Source: Liolophura sinensis (lineage: Eukaryota > Mollusca > Polyplacophora > Chitonida > Chitonidae). From it: a stretch of 64,000 nucleotides of DNA. This document shows positions 1-15,500 of this stretch, piece by piece; position 1 is the stretch's first letter, and each line of letters opens with the position of its first letter. Under the pieces are notes generated by a model. The model worked only from the letters and a program-made list of their open reading frames with translations, searched no databases and was not told the origin of the DNA. The stretch covers positions 70,284,984 to 70,348,983 of the forward strand of contig NC_088300.1 in assembly GCF_032854445.1 (NCBI RefSeq), written 5' to 3'. Position numbers and translations under genes: made by a program.

Positions 1-524
1 CATGATGGGTCCATTGGCTGACAATTGACAAGACATAACGTGAGTTGTGGTCATATATCACGGAAAGCTATACCCCATATGCAGGTCTATGCCGAGCCGA
101 ACTGTTGATACACGTACTGGCTTTGTCAATATCACATAATCCACGTGCCGTCAAGGGGAAACTGTGACAGCCTTGGCTTTGCACAGAACGTGGTGTCTAC
201 GGAGCAGTGAGGGTTAGAGCCAGGTGAGCTAGCTATACTGAGAGCGTGCCAGAGAATCCATGTCGCGGCCTTAATAACTTCTGGCATAAGACTGTCACCA
301 AATAACAGGAGTATAAGCGTATAGCCCATGAACGTAAACAGAAGACAGTGACCCGGGTTTTGACATTATTGTTCTTAATTACCTAGAGTGGTCAGTCATT
401 GTCTGCCTGATGTTTGTTTACATTTGCTGACCTTCTTCTGTTGTGTACTGTATACATAGACTTGATATCAGGAATGACGACGTGAAGGACAGGTACGGAA
501 TATCCGCACTCCACTGTAGAAGAG
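1..524 (+). other. upstream sequence / putative 5' UTR and promoter area
   Basis: No exon, repeat or convincing core promoter seen. A TCAGTC initiator-like hexamer lies near 391, 130 bases before the candidate start, but such short matches are common. The AT content is similar to the following intron, with no CpG-rich island. Confidence 0.25.
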
Positions 525-552
525 ATGGCTTCTGGAGGCTTCTGGGTGGCAG
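525..552 (+). CDS. ABLIM: abLIM candidate first coding exon (short isoform)
   Basis: ATG at 525 in the context agagATGG encodes MASGGFWVA plus one base, followed by the donor GTGAGC at 553. The single leftover G completes a Gly codon with the GG that opens the exon at 26191, so the phases agree. An in-frame TGA at 483-485 argues that this is a genuine start, with 5' UTR upstream. The peptide carries no recognisable domain. It would be an alternative promoter for a LIM-less product, comparable to the short forms known for mammalian abLIM1. A random 28-nt open stretch next to a GT is possible, so the confidence is moderate. Confidence 0.5.
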
Positions 553-3500
553 GTGAGCACTTCATTCCGTCTATGTATATAATATCTTGTAGTATTTTCA
601 GTTTACTATATGCATGTTTAATGTTGTGTAACTACACTATATTTATATACAGTTGTAGTACACCTTTAGCCGCTTAGCTGGACTCCACATAGTTTCGCCA
701 TATACACATGTTTACGCATAGCCTAAAATCGTTTAGTATTTACTCTTGTACATGTACTATTCTGGTCATTTCCTGTGCTCTAATACAAATCTGTGGTCAT
801 AATCTTCCAGCACAAGAAGTTAAAGAAGCGAAAGCAATGCTTTTAGTCTTTTTTAAACATTGATGGTCAAACTTGAATGGCTTCTAAATCTGAGGAAATA
901 CAGTTTCTTGCGTAGCCATCGTTGCTTTTCCTAGCCACGAATGACCTAATCCATAACCTTGTGTACATATAATGTGTTCGGTGACACGCTAACTGCGGGA
1001 GATGATGCACCAATATGTCTTCTGTACATGACATAGTTGTCCTCGTATCAAACCTCACCACTATGTAACAGTCTCTATATACACTATATTTGTCCACGTA
1101 CAAAACACCAACAATGATTTCAGTATATATAATAATACGTTTCCATGTATATAAAATACGTTTCCATGTATATAAAATACCACCAATATAAAGTTCTCTG
1201 AATACAACTTATGTGTGCATGTATCTAAAACAACACCAGTATGAAGGGTGCATCAATATGTCTGAAGTATAACATTCTCTGTATATAAAATACGTGTCAA
1301 TGTATATAAAATACCACCAATATAAAGTTCTCTGAATACAACGTACATACCGATGTATCTAAAGCAACGCCAGTAACATGGGGGCATCAATATGTCTGAA
1401 GTATAACATTCTCTGTATATAAAATACGTGTCCACGTACGTAAAGTATGTGTCCATGTATATAAAATACGTGTCGTGTATAAGATACGTGTTCATGTATA
1501 TAAAATACCACCAATATAACGTTCCCTGAATGTAACTAATGTGCCCATGCATGTGTCAAACAACATTAATTAATATATGTCTTCAGTATACAGCTTTCTT
1601 TGTACGCCATAGTTGTCCACGAGTAAAAGGCGTCAAGTCATAATCATTCATTCAACGTATAAAAAACAAAATCAATATGTCTTCAGTATGTAAAATTCTC
1701 TGCATATATCATATTTGTCCATGTACCAAACAACAGTAATTAGCATATGTCTTCAGTACATCTTTCTCTATACACCACATTTCTCTACGTATCTAAAACA
1801 ACGCCAAAGTGTTTCATGTATTCTCAGTATGTACACAGTGTGTGTTAATGTATCAAAGAACGCTAACATAAATGTCTTCAGAACAGTATCCTGCATACGC
1901 CAGATTTGTACTTATGAATGATGTATAAGCTGCATAAGGATTCGCTGGAGGCACTTTATATAATAACCCGTTGTCGCTTGAAAACTGTAGGAATTCTCAG
2001 CGATCAGACAATGTTTAGCGAACGTGAACGGAAACGGTGCTCGGTATTAACAAATGTGTTTTTCTTCCTGTGTTTATGTATAACAAACCCTTCCATGTTA
2101 CGTAACTATAGAGGAAAAAAAATAAATAAAAATGAAATAGAATGGAGCATCAGTTGTTAGAACGTATCAAAGTATAAATTTTAAACGCTTTCAAAATCAC
2201 GTGCATCAGGTCTCAGGTGATTAGTTCCACTACTTCGGCTAGTCAGAGGGTTTAGATAGCTTTAGATTACAAAGCTGGTGAAGGGCGTTAAGTTCCACAT
2301 TTGAACATGCTGACGACTGCAGATCGTTTCAATAAGAATGATTGCTTCCCCTTCCATGAGTAAACACACTTGCATGACCTTTATTCAGACATATCAATGG
2401 CACCAAGTGTTTGCTGACACATATATATGACAAACACTGTATAATGTGAACATCCACACTTCTTCGCCAAAGCGCCTATACGTATAGACACACACATGTG
2501 TATATACGTATATTCGGATGGGTAGACGCCATTACAAATTTAACGCCCCCCACCTCTCCTCTACATGACAATTATCCCTGTATATACCATATTATAGAGG
2601 CTTTGAGTAGCATAGAGGACGTTGCGTCTTCGAATCCACCTCTCGCTGACTATTCTTCAGCTTTGTCTGTATAGTTCTATCACGCCTTGTCTCGATTTGA
2701 CAATGTGCACTGTATGATTACCTCCAACCTCAAATATATCCTCCAACGGATAAGTCAAATATTTTAAAATACGACGTAAAGCACCAACCGGGATAAATAA
2801 ATACCAGTACTCATGCTATATTGGTATATTTGTATACGTCTACTTCAATGGCCACGCGTATATACAATACACAGAGGCTGATATTTATATAGGGGAGCCT
2901 ATTACACGATTTTCCTGTCCTAATCTGTAATAAGTAGCTCGCCTTTCCGTCGGTAATCTTGCAGGAAGGTCACACGGAAATCCCATCTGGTAATCCACCT
3001 CATCTGCTAATCCGTCTGGTCTCAGCCTGCAGGGTTACGTTTTTTACCTGTACATATAATACAGTTTGAAATTACCGAAAATAGTTACCAGTGCAATGAT
3101 GAAATTACACGTGTACAAATGCCAATTGGAAGACGCGATCATTTTCACAGTAATTGAAACGTTAAATATGCTGGGCGTTTCAGCGCAATAAGGGGACACA
3201 ACTCTATTGGCACCATGTATATATTATGAACAGCCTCCATTATGACTTACGCTCCTCTCCCAGTGGTTATTACAATTCTTCCAGAACATTCTTCTCTGGA
3301 AGAATTATGTAGACAATAATTGCTACGAGAGGAAAGTATCGCCGACTTTAATTGCCCAGTTAGAGATAACCTCCTTTACTACCTATCCCATGTATATGTT
3401 ATATATAATGTATTTGTTTGATTATTGGCCAACGCCGCGCTTAGGAATTTTTCACTTATACAATGGCAGTCATTTTTAAGGGTCGAGGAAACCGGAGTAA

Positions 3501-6500
3501 ACCACCGACCCCTCTTGGGCGAAGGTTAGACTGCACTTACGGCCACACGAGCGACGTCGACAGCTTATTGTCACATAGGTCCCAGAAACAGTGAGAACGG
3601 GGAACCCTCCGAATTTCCTGTACAACACCGGTTTTGAACCCATACCTCGTGTCTTTTAACCATTCGTTCGGGACCCGCTCATAATTATAATACATATTTG
3701 AAGAAGACATCGAACATCCCTGAGCCATATACTATGTGGCCTATGGTGTTTGGTTCAGTTATAAGGAGCAACCTTTCCATCTTTCCCCGATAACACGTTG
3801 AAGCCAATGTGAAATAAATAGCAAGAGTAAGTAGAAATACAGTAGTTTACATGATATATGTAGTTCTGCTAAAGGAAAAGAACTCTAAAAATCGAAGTAG
3901 GCATCACTACATAGACCATTTCAAACTATGCAAAAATATACTTTCATTTATGTTTGGACTTTTTTGTGACAAGAGTTAAAGGTGTTCAAACATTTGAATT
4001 CTAAGGTGGGCTTTACGGACCATATTACCAACAGATAGGAACTCTGACGTCACATGAAATTTTCCCAACTCTGATCACGATACTGAATGTTGGAGTGACT
4101 AAGTTTTACCTATGAATAAAAGATTTCTGAAATAATGTTCCCAAAAATTCCTCACTTTTGGTGAACATGAGGAAAAAATGGTGATATGATGTCAGAGTTC
4201 CTAGATACCGTCAGCATAGCTCATAAAGTCCACCACAGTATTCAAATATTTCAGTGTCTATCAACACTCTCTATGAAATCTGAAAATAAATGGAAAATAT
4301 GGCTACTGTAAAGAGCTACGGAGTGGATGGCAAAAACCTTTGTCAACTTACTGACAAACTTTCCCACGTGTGATGTTGAGGTATGTACACGTCCCATATT
4401 GGTGGAAGACAAGTGGCGAACATTAAACTGCGGGAACTGCTATGCACGAGTGTCTTCGACGGCTTATTATTCTGTTGCCAAAACCTAACGAATAGCAAAA
4501 GCGAGGGTCGCAGGTAATGAAGACTCTTAATTAATGTTGGTGCTGTGCATTCAGTCGGTACCCCTTGTATGAAGTCGTACAATGTATAAGCTAATATCGG
4601 CATTAAGTCTTATTTTTCACATACCATTCTAACGAAACCATTATATACATGATCATCGCTTACCAGCTAATTTTCAGCTATATACTGAATAAAACTTTTA
4701 CTTTGATAAAAGCATTCGCACCGTTTGACAATTATTTTCAGGGAATACGACTAAAAATTAAGACTTGGTTTGAAGTTAACTCAGGATAAAACTTGTTGAA
4801 CATGTAGGCACGTGCCCTGGTTATCGCGCACACATACTAAATAGCATTAATTATTAGGTTGTAACCCATGCCTACGGCATCTAGTTTGGCATCAACATCG
4901 AGCGCAGTTAATTCAGACAAGCTGGTATTTAACTCCCCATCTTGAGTTTGCCATCCATAAATTTTAACAACCATCTGGGCACGGGCAAACATGACTTTCA
5001 GTCTTGAGTTACGTGGACAACACATAACTCTACTAATAGTCTGGATTACCCTCATTAAATGCCACTTGGTCAGGATAGCGTGTGGCGGCTAACCACTCTT
5101 TGCCATCTGGACAGAATAGCATTTATATGCACCATCATGGCTGTTTGACGTAGCACCACTGGAAAGTATCCCTCTCCCTATATATAGGATCATACTATAT
5201 GACGCCTATTCTTGATTCAGCCGTGCATGACTTTTATATCATCGGGAGTCTACAGCTGGTTCGTTTGCCTATAAAGCCTATTGTTTTTCCGTTCCGATCA
5301 GTAAAGAAACGCGGTCACAGGTTCGAATCCAACTCTTGCCTGATTGACTGCTGTTTTAAGTCAGAATACTTGTCAGGTACACCTGGTGAAGGGTGGTGAT
5401 TTACTATATATGGGCACCCCGGTTCCCTCCAACCAGAAACACTAACCGTCCTCGCAGTAAAGGTGTAAAGTTATAGAGTAGGCCTACGACTAACACCAAT
5501 CATGCTAATAAAAAGTAAACGATATAGGCCTACCGTGAGTAGAGAAGTCACTTTAAGTTAAAAAAGACATGCAGAAGAGGTTTTCATTTACTCCCAGAAA
5601 TATTTTGCACAACACACAATTCTCAGCATTGTTTACCGTCTGCGACGATAATACGAGCTCACATGCACGTAGGCCTATATATACTTGTTGTCAACACAAA
5701 ACCTACATGGGTACCTGAAATACGGGGAATAGCTTGGCTTGCCGCAAGCCATTCCAAACAACCATTCCAAACAGTCATTGCAGAATCGCACGACTGCACC
5801 TTATGATGAGATAAATAGACATGCAAGCATACATACACCACAATCAATACTTACAGAACAGTATAGTTATTGTCAAGGGTGAGGTTTACCTGTTTACATA
5901 CAATACCTTGCAAAGTTGTGAAAAACAGTTTTAGTTGATCCGTTGTTGTTTCCTTCCACCATAAAGCTGGTCGCACTCGTGTAAGTGAAATATTCTTAAG
6001 TACGGCGTAAAACACGAAGCAAATAAATAAGTAAATGGAATAATGAAAAACGAATGTCTTGCTAACTTCTATATTGCCAGCGTGTAATTTGAGATTCGAA
6101 TAACGAATGTGAAGCTAGCACGATATTCGAATAAAGAATGTGGTGGTAGCACGATATTCAATATTCGAATAACGAATGTGATGTTAGAATGATATTCAAT
6201 ATTTGAACAACGAATGTGGTGCTGGCACGATGTTCGAGATTTAAATAAAGAAAAACGAATCTGGTGCTAACTTTTGTCCGCTATGTGTTATTTACAGAAG
6301 CTTAGGGAATCTCAGGAAATATTTAATTCAAATTTTCTAGTACACGAATTTCCACAACAACCAATATTTATAATTGTGCATTTTCTCCTTTCAGAACTTT
6401 TAAATGTGGCGGCTCACTTAGGTAAGTCTGTTCAGATATTAACATCTGATTATATTACCTTTACTATGAGTTTGTGTGCACGGGGGTGCATGTGGGTTGG

Positions 6501-9500
6501 ATTTCGTTCTGTAGCATTTTTCGAATTTCATTTATAGAATTATGTGAAATATTTATTTTTATACAGTACATATTAGTGATCAATCCATGCCAGAATCAAC
6601 ATATATAATATACTGTGGAGTTATATACAGGCATGCAGTTAACGAATTGGGTCCGTGGTTGGAATCTCATTATGTATACTCTCGAATACATTCAAGCCTA
6701 CTTAAGTACGGCAAACTGAGATTAAATATAGACATAAAATAAACATAGATTTATTTATGTCATGGTTGTTAGCGATCGACATACTAAACAAGCTTGCAAT
6801 GTACGAGTTCGGCCAGTTTTATGGGTGGAAAGAACTGGAGCGCTCGGAGAAAACAACTAACTTTTGGCGAGCTACTGCATGAGTAACTCTCCCACGGGTT
6901 GCAGACATCATATTGTTGGAAGGCTATGCCGATATATAGTGAACTTGCAAGATGCAAGATCACACACGAGAATTAAAAAATTGCCCACTAAATACCACCA
7001 AATTAAAAATCTTGCTGAATGAGAATTGCAGCATGGCATTCTGGAAAATTCCCAATCAGGTGGAGAACTCAACTGAATCCACGCGTTGCTCCATGATATC
7101 CCGACCAAATGAATATATAATATATCACAATGTAGAATGAAATTGTTTAACCTGAATGGGAAAAGTTTATTTGGAGAGATTTTAACTAAAACTGCATATA
7201 TAGGCCTATAAGTAGCCTAATGAATGCTATCGACAGCGTCTAATTCATGAGGCTATAACCTATAGGCTATATTGTGTACGCAGAAAGGAAGCAAAGTATA
7301 TTATCATAAGCCTGTATTTTCCTGTTATATGTTACCGAGACAGGGCGAAACGATGTGTCAATAAGCAGTATGCAGTGGTCAGATAAATGCGGAAAACTGA
7401 TTCGAGTGCGGTTGGTGTCTGGTTTCCCGCGCGCGACTTCTGTATCCTTGCGATATACTCCGGGTCGGAAGGGTGGTATAAGTGTGCAAATGTCCCACCA
7501 AGATGAGTCGCTAGATTCTTACTATATAATCCAGTAAACTGTCGAACTCCTCAACAGAAGTAATTTTGTGGAAAATGGACGAAATAGCTGGAAACTTGCA
7601 CTTGATCTGTAGCTCCTCGTGCAAGCAATGTATTAAGCCTCATTCCAGAATAACTATTCGTTTTTCCAAAACAGGACAAAAATGGTCATCATGACTTTTC
7701 ACCGAGAATCGACGAAACTCCCACTGTAGAGGTTATCAGGGTGAAACCGTGTCCACAGTTTTATTTCGATACTCTACCGCTATAGGGTACCAGTTAACAG
7801 TGGAACAACACGCGTATTAGTATCAGACATAGGCCTACCATATACGTAGGGCCTACATACAACACCTGGTCCATATGCATGAGTACGTCTGCTGTACACT
7901 ATCAAGGAGCGATTAGGTCTACATGTGTAATTTTTTTCGATGCAGGTGGAATAAGAATGTCTAAGTGAATTATTTATACGTGTATATACTTTTATAGGTA
8001 CTTTTATAACCTCTATACAGTTCCCAGGCGCTGAACATTTTCACTTTGTAAACGTTAGCTGCATGTGCGTACATGTAAAGTTTCCCATCTGTGTTCCATC
8101 AAGTAAATCAAGTATTGCCTGGTGGACACATGTAAATTGCCTGTGATGGATTGCCAGTGGCTGTTTTGTAAGGCTTCTTGGTATTGTCATTATGTTGAAA
8201 CTGAATTTTCTTAGTTCTGATTTTCTATCATTCAGTCAATGTAGCGTATATTTGTAACCATATACCCTGCTTTAAATCTATGTTGCATGGGAATGCAATA
8301 AATGAATTGGAGAAAAATTTCGACGTTTGAAGAATGTTCTTATTTTGTGAGGCCTTTACTAAAGTCTATTTTGAGATGACTGTGGCAAAATGTAGGTCGG
8401 AACTAGTGTACCTATGTCCTACCAAGAGTAGACCGCACAGGTGTTCAACTTGGATGAAGGCCCAGTCGTGTGGAGCCTCGTGCTCTGCGGTTAGTCACTC
8501 TCCGCACTGGGCAGTTGGCGTCTATGTTGATGAGGTCATACCAAAACGGAAGTTAACCTGACAGACATGGTGCCGTCGTCGCCAAGTGTTAGCTGACGGA
8601 ATATAGTCTCATCAAATAAGGGAATATCTGGGGAAGATAGCCGGCGAAATGGGTATGTAAATCCACCTTTTTTCCTGTCAAAACCATGGCGATCAGCTGC
8701 GATTAATGTATGCGCGCAGGCAGCAGATAAAAGCAAAATGCCGGCAAAAGCTTAAGATCCATAAATTTTACGGTGGCTGCTTTTCGAGGGGCTTATCTTC
8801 AGCTAAAATAGCTTACCTAGGTCTGGGATCACACTCATGATTATTTGGCCCGGTTTTGCTGGGGTTTGTTTACTTGTCGCTTTTGAATCGGCACTGATTC
8901 TGTTACTGTTTGCACGAGGTAATAAGCATGAGCGACTGTGTTGGTTTAGCGATTTGATTCATACGTGTAACTGTACATAGTATCTAGCACAGCGTGCGTA
9001 ACTTGCTCCAAGGTGAACTAGCCAAAATGGCGGCATCTGTACCAATGCTGCTTCCGTGGATAACTCTCAAAATGAAGACAGATAGTGTTTTATTTGAACA
9101 GCCGATGACAGTCCTATTTAACAAGCCTATATCAGAAATGCATATTTGTGAAGATTTGTGTTGTTACTACATAGGCCTATATGTTTCATATGCATTCTTG
9201 AATTTTTATACAGAGGTAGACATACCTGTATTATTGTGTGCAATGATTAGTGGTTTGCACTTAAAAAAAAAGCATTGGGAGCTATAAAGAATTGGGTGTT
9301 GCCTGTGATTGTCATTAGCCTGTTTTTTTGTTTTTTTTTGATGGTTACTGAAAAACAGATTCTTCAAAGAGTTGATGTCACTATACCACATTGCAGCACC
9401 CTATGCACTCCAAAAGCATGTTTATGATGCCAACCCCTCAGCTTCCCATCTTATTTAAGGACACTTATCGTAAATAACCTCTTTAGTAGTAAATTCATTA

Positions 9501-12500
9501 TTATAATGTGAGCCAGCATTTGTGGAAGCCCTTATAAGTTTGCATATTAGATTTAATCACTTTGTTTGTAAACACATCATCTACTGGTCATGCATGTTTC
9601 GGGGTGATAATTCAACGGACTATGCATTCATGATCCATGTTGGAGTAAGGAAGCCATTTCCTAAACATGTCCTTAAAAGATATCTGTGCAGGAATCGAGT
9701 TATCCAGCCCTCATAACAACACAATTCGTATTTGCCCGAACACACATTCATATGCAAATGCATACATATCAATGGGACGTGTGATGTTATCAGTTTGATG
9801 GCTGCTTATAAATATAGTTCCTTATGACATGTTCTGAAATTATCTGCCTCACTGGAAATCTAATAATTCTAATTAGTCCAGGAAAAAATGTGGTACAGTA
9901 GTAAACCCTGCTTATCCCGAGTTAAAAAAAAGTTCATATTTCCCTTAACAAGAGGTTGAACTCCTGGAATTTCCATTGTTTTTGTGTTGCTTGATTGATG
10001 GAATGCGCTAGTGACAAAAGAATGCATATATTTTGACCTCAATTTTTAAGACCCAAGCAAACAGTAGTTTTTAGCCAGGTATATTTTGTGGCGTGTATAT
10101 ACCCTTACACTCAAAGTGGTATATAGCCCAGGAGATGTTTTGTTCTAGTTAGGATGGATGACCCAGTTTACAGGAATGTGTAACAAGCAGGATACCCACA
10201 TATATACCTGTAAGAACATCAGCCCAGACAAAGATCTGTTTGTTTCATTGTCACAATGTGCATGGTGTCGGAAATTGCTTAAGTAGTGTTACAATCATGT
10301 CAAACACTCAAATGTGGTCCCACCACACCAAGATATAAGAATAAGTGTGTTTTCTGAGTGCTTTGTATATCACGTTATTACCTACATGTACGTAATCAAA
10401 ATCACTCGTTTTTGTGTATTCTGATCCAACAACAGTATACTTGTGATAAACATATGAAAAGAATTGCAAACTGTGAAAGTAACAGCATTTTATGAAAATA
10501 GCTTATACAATAAAGATGCTTGTTTTTAAAAGCTATGATCACTATTTGGCACAGTTAGGATGTCAAACAAAAATTCTCATTACCATTACATACCAGTACA
10601 TAAGTCTTTAAATAATGTATGGGCTTTGTGTACATGTAGATTTGTGTAGGACATATATGGTGTTTAAAGCTGTAGAACCACTGTGTATATTTGGATAAGT
10701 GTCAGAGGCTAAATTATACCTTTACCATGAAGTCCTGCTCAACTACAAGCGTATGTCCTGTAGATGTACAAATAGCGCAATGCACCAATACTATAACAAA
10801 CTCAACTTAGACATTTGTGGCAAAGGTGTATGTAACAGCATGGTAAGAAAATGAGAGCAAATTTGTTCAGGGAGACAGCTTATGTATTATTTATAATATA
10901 TGTCTTGGATACGCATGACAGCATAGTTTGAAATGTTAAGTTGACCTGAGGTTTTCAGATGAGAAGATATACAAAACATTGTAGTGCGTATGATTGGACT
11001 GCATATATCTTGCGCTAATAACCTGTGTTCCTTTGTATGAATCTTCAGCAATATTCAGCAATAATTTTCTGAAATGTTATCTCAGTATTTGAATAAGTAG
11101 TAATCTGTTTGTTGAAGACAAGCTGATTCAAAGTTCATATAGTATGAGCATGCATGAAAAGAAATTGTGCTGTCACATATGTAAGGGCGTACTTTCAGAT
11201 ATTTAGATTTAGCTGACAGGGTAAATTCAGATTACATATATACGATACGAGAAGAACCGATATACTTTACCTGGATACATTTACATGTATTCATATCATA
11301 CTGTACATATCATATATATATATACATGCATATTGTACATGTGGAGGCCTCCGTGGCTCATTTGGTTGGCGCGCTGGCACAGCATAATGACCCAGGAGTC
11401 TCTCACCAAGGCGGTCGCTGTGAGTTCAAGTCCAGTTCTTGCTGGCTTCCTCTCTGGCCGTACGTGGGAAGGTCTGCAAGTAACCTGTGGATGGTCATGG
11501 GTTTCCCCTGGGCTCTGCCCGGTTTTCACCCACCATAATGCTGGCCGCCGTCATATAAGTGAAATATTCTTGAGTACAGCGTAAAACACCAATCAAATAA
11601 ATAAATAAATAAGTATTGTACATGTGTAACCAAAAGTTGCATATGTTCACAACAACCTAACGTGTAAATATAAGTAAAGAACATAAATGTGGCTTGAGTA
11701 TGACAGAGAGATTTTAACACACATGTGGATACTTGTCTTGGTTTTGTTTTCTCAAGTCTCATGGCTGTGTTATGGAATTACTTCACTGACCTCAAACCTA
11801 TGTGGTATCAGGGGTACCCTAATTTCTTGTCTGCTGTCTTATAACTCCATGCTTTTCTCACCACAACATATTCTACTTGTATCACTTTTAGCAGACACAA
11901 ATTCCTCACTGTTAAATTCCTTCACAAAGACCACAGTGTAGAAAAACTCCAACTGTACAGCAGCTGAGTCACTCTGACTTTTCTGGACAACTGTGTTCAG
12001 GTGAAAAGTTAGTTTAGATTTGCATACTCACCTTGGTCATCATCATCAAAAAGTAATTTTTTATGACATCTATTTGCCTTGTGAAAAGACACTTTTTGGG
12101 GGCGCTATATTTTAGGTCATTTACTGTGTATTGTGGTAACTCAAGGATGGATGTGGTTATATGAATGCAGATCTGTATGATTATGGTCATTGAGCATTCC
12201 TGTCTAGTTCATGTTCAAGCATCAGTACTGTAGCATCCCTATATAATAAACAACTAAGATACGGTACATGTACGTACAACATTATAGGAACTTATTATAC
12301 TAACTTTTACTGTCCAAAGAATGTGCACTAAATAAAAGCAAATTCTGTAAATGCAGGTTACTGTGTTACAAGTATTAAAATGCATGTATACTCGCAGGAT
12401 TTGTTGTTTTTCCCAGTTTCACTGTAATGTAGGAAAACTGTTACTGCAAATTCTCCAGTTTTGTGGTCAGACTTTGAATTAGTAACACCACAGTGCTACT

Positions 12501-15500
12501 TGTACATTTTAGAAATATATTAACTAAGGTACATTGCATACATTAATCTGTGTACATGTCGAATCATAACCAGTGAGTGTACATTCTTTGTGGGTGTAGT
12601 TTTGGCTAACATGTAACGGCTGCAGTCAGCTTTGGAGAGCACATATTGGTGCATGTACACTGTGCTGTATACAGTAGAGCGATGTGCAGCATGTTCTCAG
12701 AGTCACACTGTTGTGCATGCATAAGGATATAATTGTGTATTTGGGGTTGAAATGCACCTACAGTATACACATATGTACATAACAATCTGTAACATTGTGA
12801 CAGGTCCCCTATTGCCCTGGAAGTGTTGACTGTGCTAAACAAGTGGCCCTGGTTTGTACCACCCTGCATACCGCTGAAGAATGGAGACAGTAGTTGTTGA
12901 GTCATCTGCTTGTCCTTAGCCCCAGAATGAGGTCAAAGATTTGGGTGTGCCCCAGATTCCGAAGCTGTGGGCTGAGGACACCATGCCTTAGCTAAACTCA
13001 TTCAATATTCCTCAGCACAGTTACATGTAACTGTACTAATGTTATGTACAGAAGGTCTTTATGTGCCACCTTATGTACAAGTATACATATGTATGGTTGA
13101 CTTGAGTGGGCTTGTACATGACAATTACGACAATCCAAAACCCAGACAGGCATGTTTTAGATGGTTTTTTTTACATGTGTGACATGCCCATTGCATATAC
13201 ACATGAAGTCTAATTCTTCAACCTTCAGCCACCTGTGCAGCCAACATTTCTAAACATTCTGAGAGAACTATGGAGAGTTTATAAAGAATTTGTGTAGCTT
13301 TATGAAGCTTGCATCTTTAATAACGTCAACAAATCATTTCAGCATCATTTTCACAATAATTGTATGCACAAATTCCACTGAAAATATGCTTTAAAGATCA
13401 AAAAGGATGATGATTGACCAGGTTATATATTTATAAAACCCGTCTACATTTCTACATTGCTCTGTATATTTTGATGTCAGAGGCATCACATGATTTATAA
13501 TTATCGAGCCCAAGGAATATACATGTACATGTAAATTGAATGTAAAAGTGTAAAATGTAAGAGAAGACAGTTTAATGAAACTAAAGAACGACTGCTACAG
13601 TAGTGTGGACTGAATGGAAATATGTTAAGGGATAATCTCTTATGGTGTATGTTTACGGCCTTTATTCCTGTCACCTGCATTGTATGAGGAGAACAATTGT
13701 TATGTAGTGTGGGTTAAGCTAATGGAGTGACCCTTCCCTCCCAGACATCTGGTCTTTATTAGCAGTCAGGTACTGCAGGGTCTCAGGAATTCCACAACTC
13801 ACAGTGCATTTCTATGTATAATTATCTCAACGAGCAGTGCTACAGTTACTACATGTAATTCCCTGCTGTGATCCAGTTTGAGGCGGGAGATGTGCCAGTA
13901 ATTGATTTCCATGCATTACAGCATTCATATTCCTTTAATATTAACATGCCAGTGGTACAGCAAATGATGAAACCATCATCATAATTGACATGTACATGTA
14001 CATTTTGCAGAATGCACTTTGTTGTAGGATTGCAAGGTTCCATGCACAATGTTTTTTTTCATCACTGTATTTAAATGGCGACAGAATGGAGGTAGTGTTA
14101 TTCCCAACAAATGCTGCCATGTGTACCAGCTGAACTGGGGTTGTGTTTTTTTATGAAAATCTTGAAATTTGATGTAAACTGTGTTGAAATACCACATGCA
14201 CATGTATTTCTGAAATGTGTCAGGTACTTCTTATACCACCCATGTTTATTTTTGTGATACATGAGCACCTGACCAGAAAGTGAATACTACTGATAACATC
14301 AGAGTATTTCATGGTGTTGACTGATGTGGATACCTGTGCCTTATACAGCTATGTAACTTTGTGATTTATATGTGAGACAGGTAACTGATCCAGGTGACAT
14401 ACTTCCCTTATTGTCCTTCACTTATTGTCTAGTACAGTTCACTTGTCAGTATAGCCTTGTTAGTGGCATTATCTCTTGAGAGTTTAATGAAATGTAATAG
14501 CCTTTGGAGCATAAGTATATTGTCAACATTCTTCCCTGTTAACTGTAGACAGGTCAGACCTACATGTAGTAGTGTGAGAGAACTGACTGGCACATGTACC
14601 ATGTTGTCTTCACACATGCATGTACATCGTACAGGTGTTTTCAGAAGGGATGACATGGCCCTTTTCTGTATTGGGTGTTATCTAAACCCTAACAGAAAAA
14701 AAATAATGCTTAAGATTCAAACTGAAGATGTGCTCTTAATCCTGAATTATAAATACATGCATTGTGCAGATGCTTTGTGTTAATGGAGATTACATTAAAC
14801 ATTAAAACCTTGTAATAGATGTACATGTCAGTGTAAAACTGATGACCATTATGTATGGTAAATGATCTAAAATTTCACTCAAAAAAGTACACTTTTAAAG
14901 GCAAATTAATGTCCTGATATATTACTTTTGATGGTGAGGCTTATAGTTTCCAGTGGAATATCATCTATTCATACCTTCCAAACGAACATATTATTGAGGG
15001 CAGCGTAAAACACTAATCAAATTAATAAATTAATAATTCAAACAAACATCAAAATGCCTTTCTAAGACCATAAGAACTCTGAGAATTAGGCAAACTGAGC
15101 AACTTAGTAATGGGCGAAACTTTGGGCTATTTACCTTACGTGTACATACAAAATGAAACATTCTTGAGTAGGATGTTTAAAACTAATCAAATAATAAACA
15201 AATGTACTTTGTACAACTGTATGTATAACATTGTAAGGATCTTTGTTAAACCTAAGCTGTAACTTTGTACAACTAACATGCGGTTAAAGTGGTGAGCGGT
15301 GGTTATGAGGCTGGTTGTCTAGGGTACTTAAACATACAGCTGGCTTACATGCTGCACCAGTTACAGTTAAAGTGCTGTCAGGGGTGTTTATGTCAGTTGG
15401 TCTAGGCTCACAACATTACTCACTGCAGGCAAAGCGACTTGAAATCTGTGTGCCACATTACCCCCACATACAATTTCATGACACTGCTCTGTTTATCTGC

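Noticed and set aside
11344-11440. tRNA gene suggested by A and B boxes
   Set aside because: The head is part of a SINE with body and tail; no cloverleaf with paired acceptor stem was evident. The same applies at 5.3 and 36.7 kb.
11285-11584. Overlapping frames on both strands (70-99 codons)
   Set aside because: They fall inside a tRNA-derived SINE with a target-site duplication; similar frames recur at 16730, 25137-25541, 46347 and 47723 for the same reason.
14457-14783. 108-codon + frame in abLIM intron 1
   Set aside because: No domain, no splice logic, ordinary intron composition.
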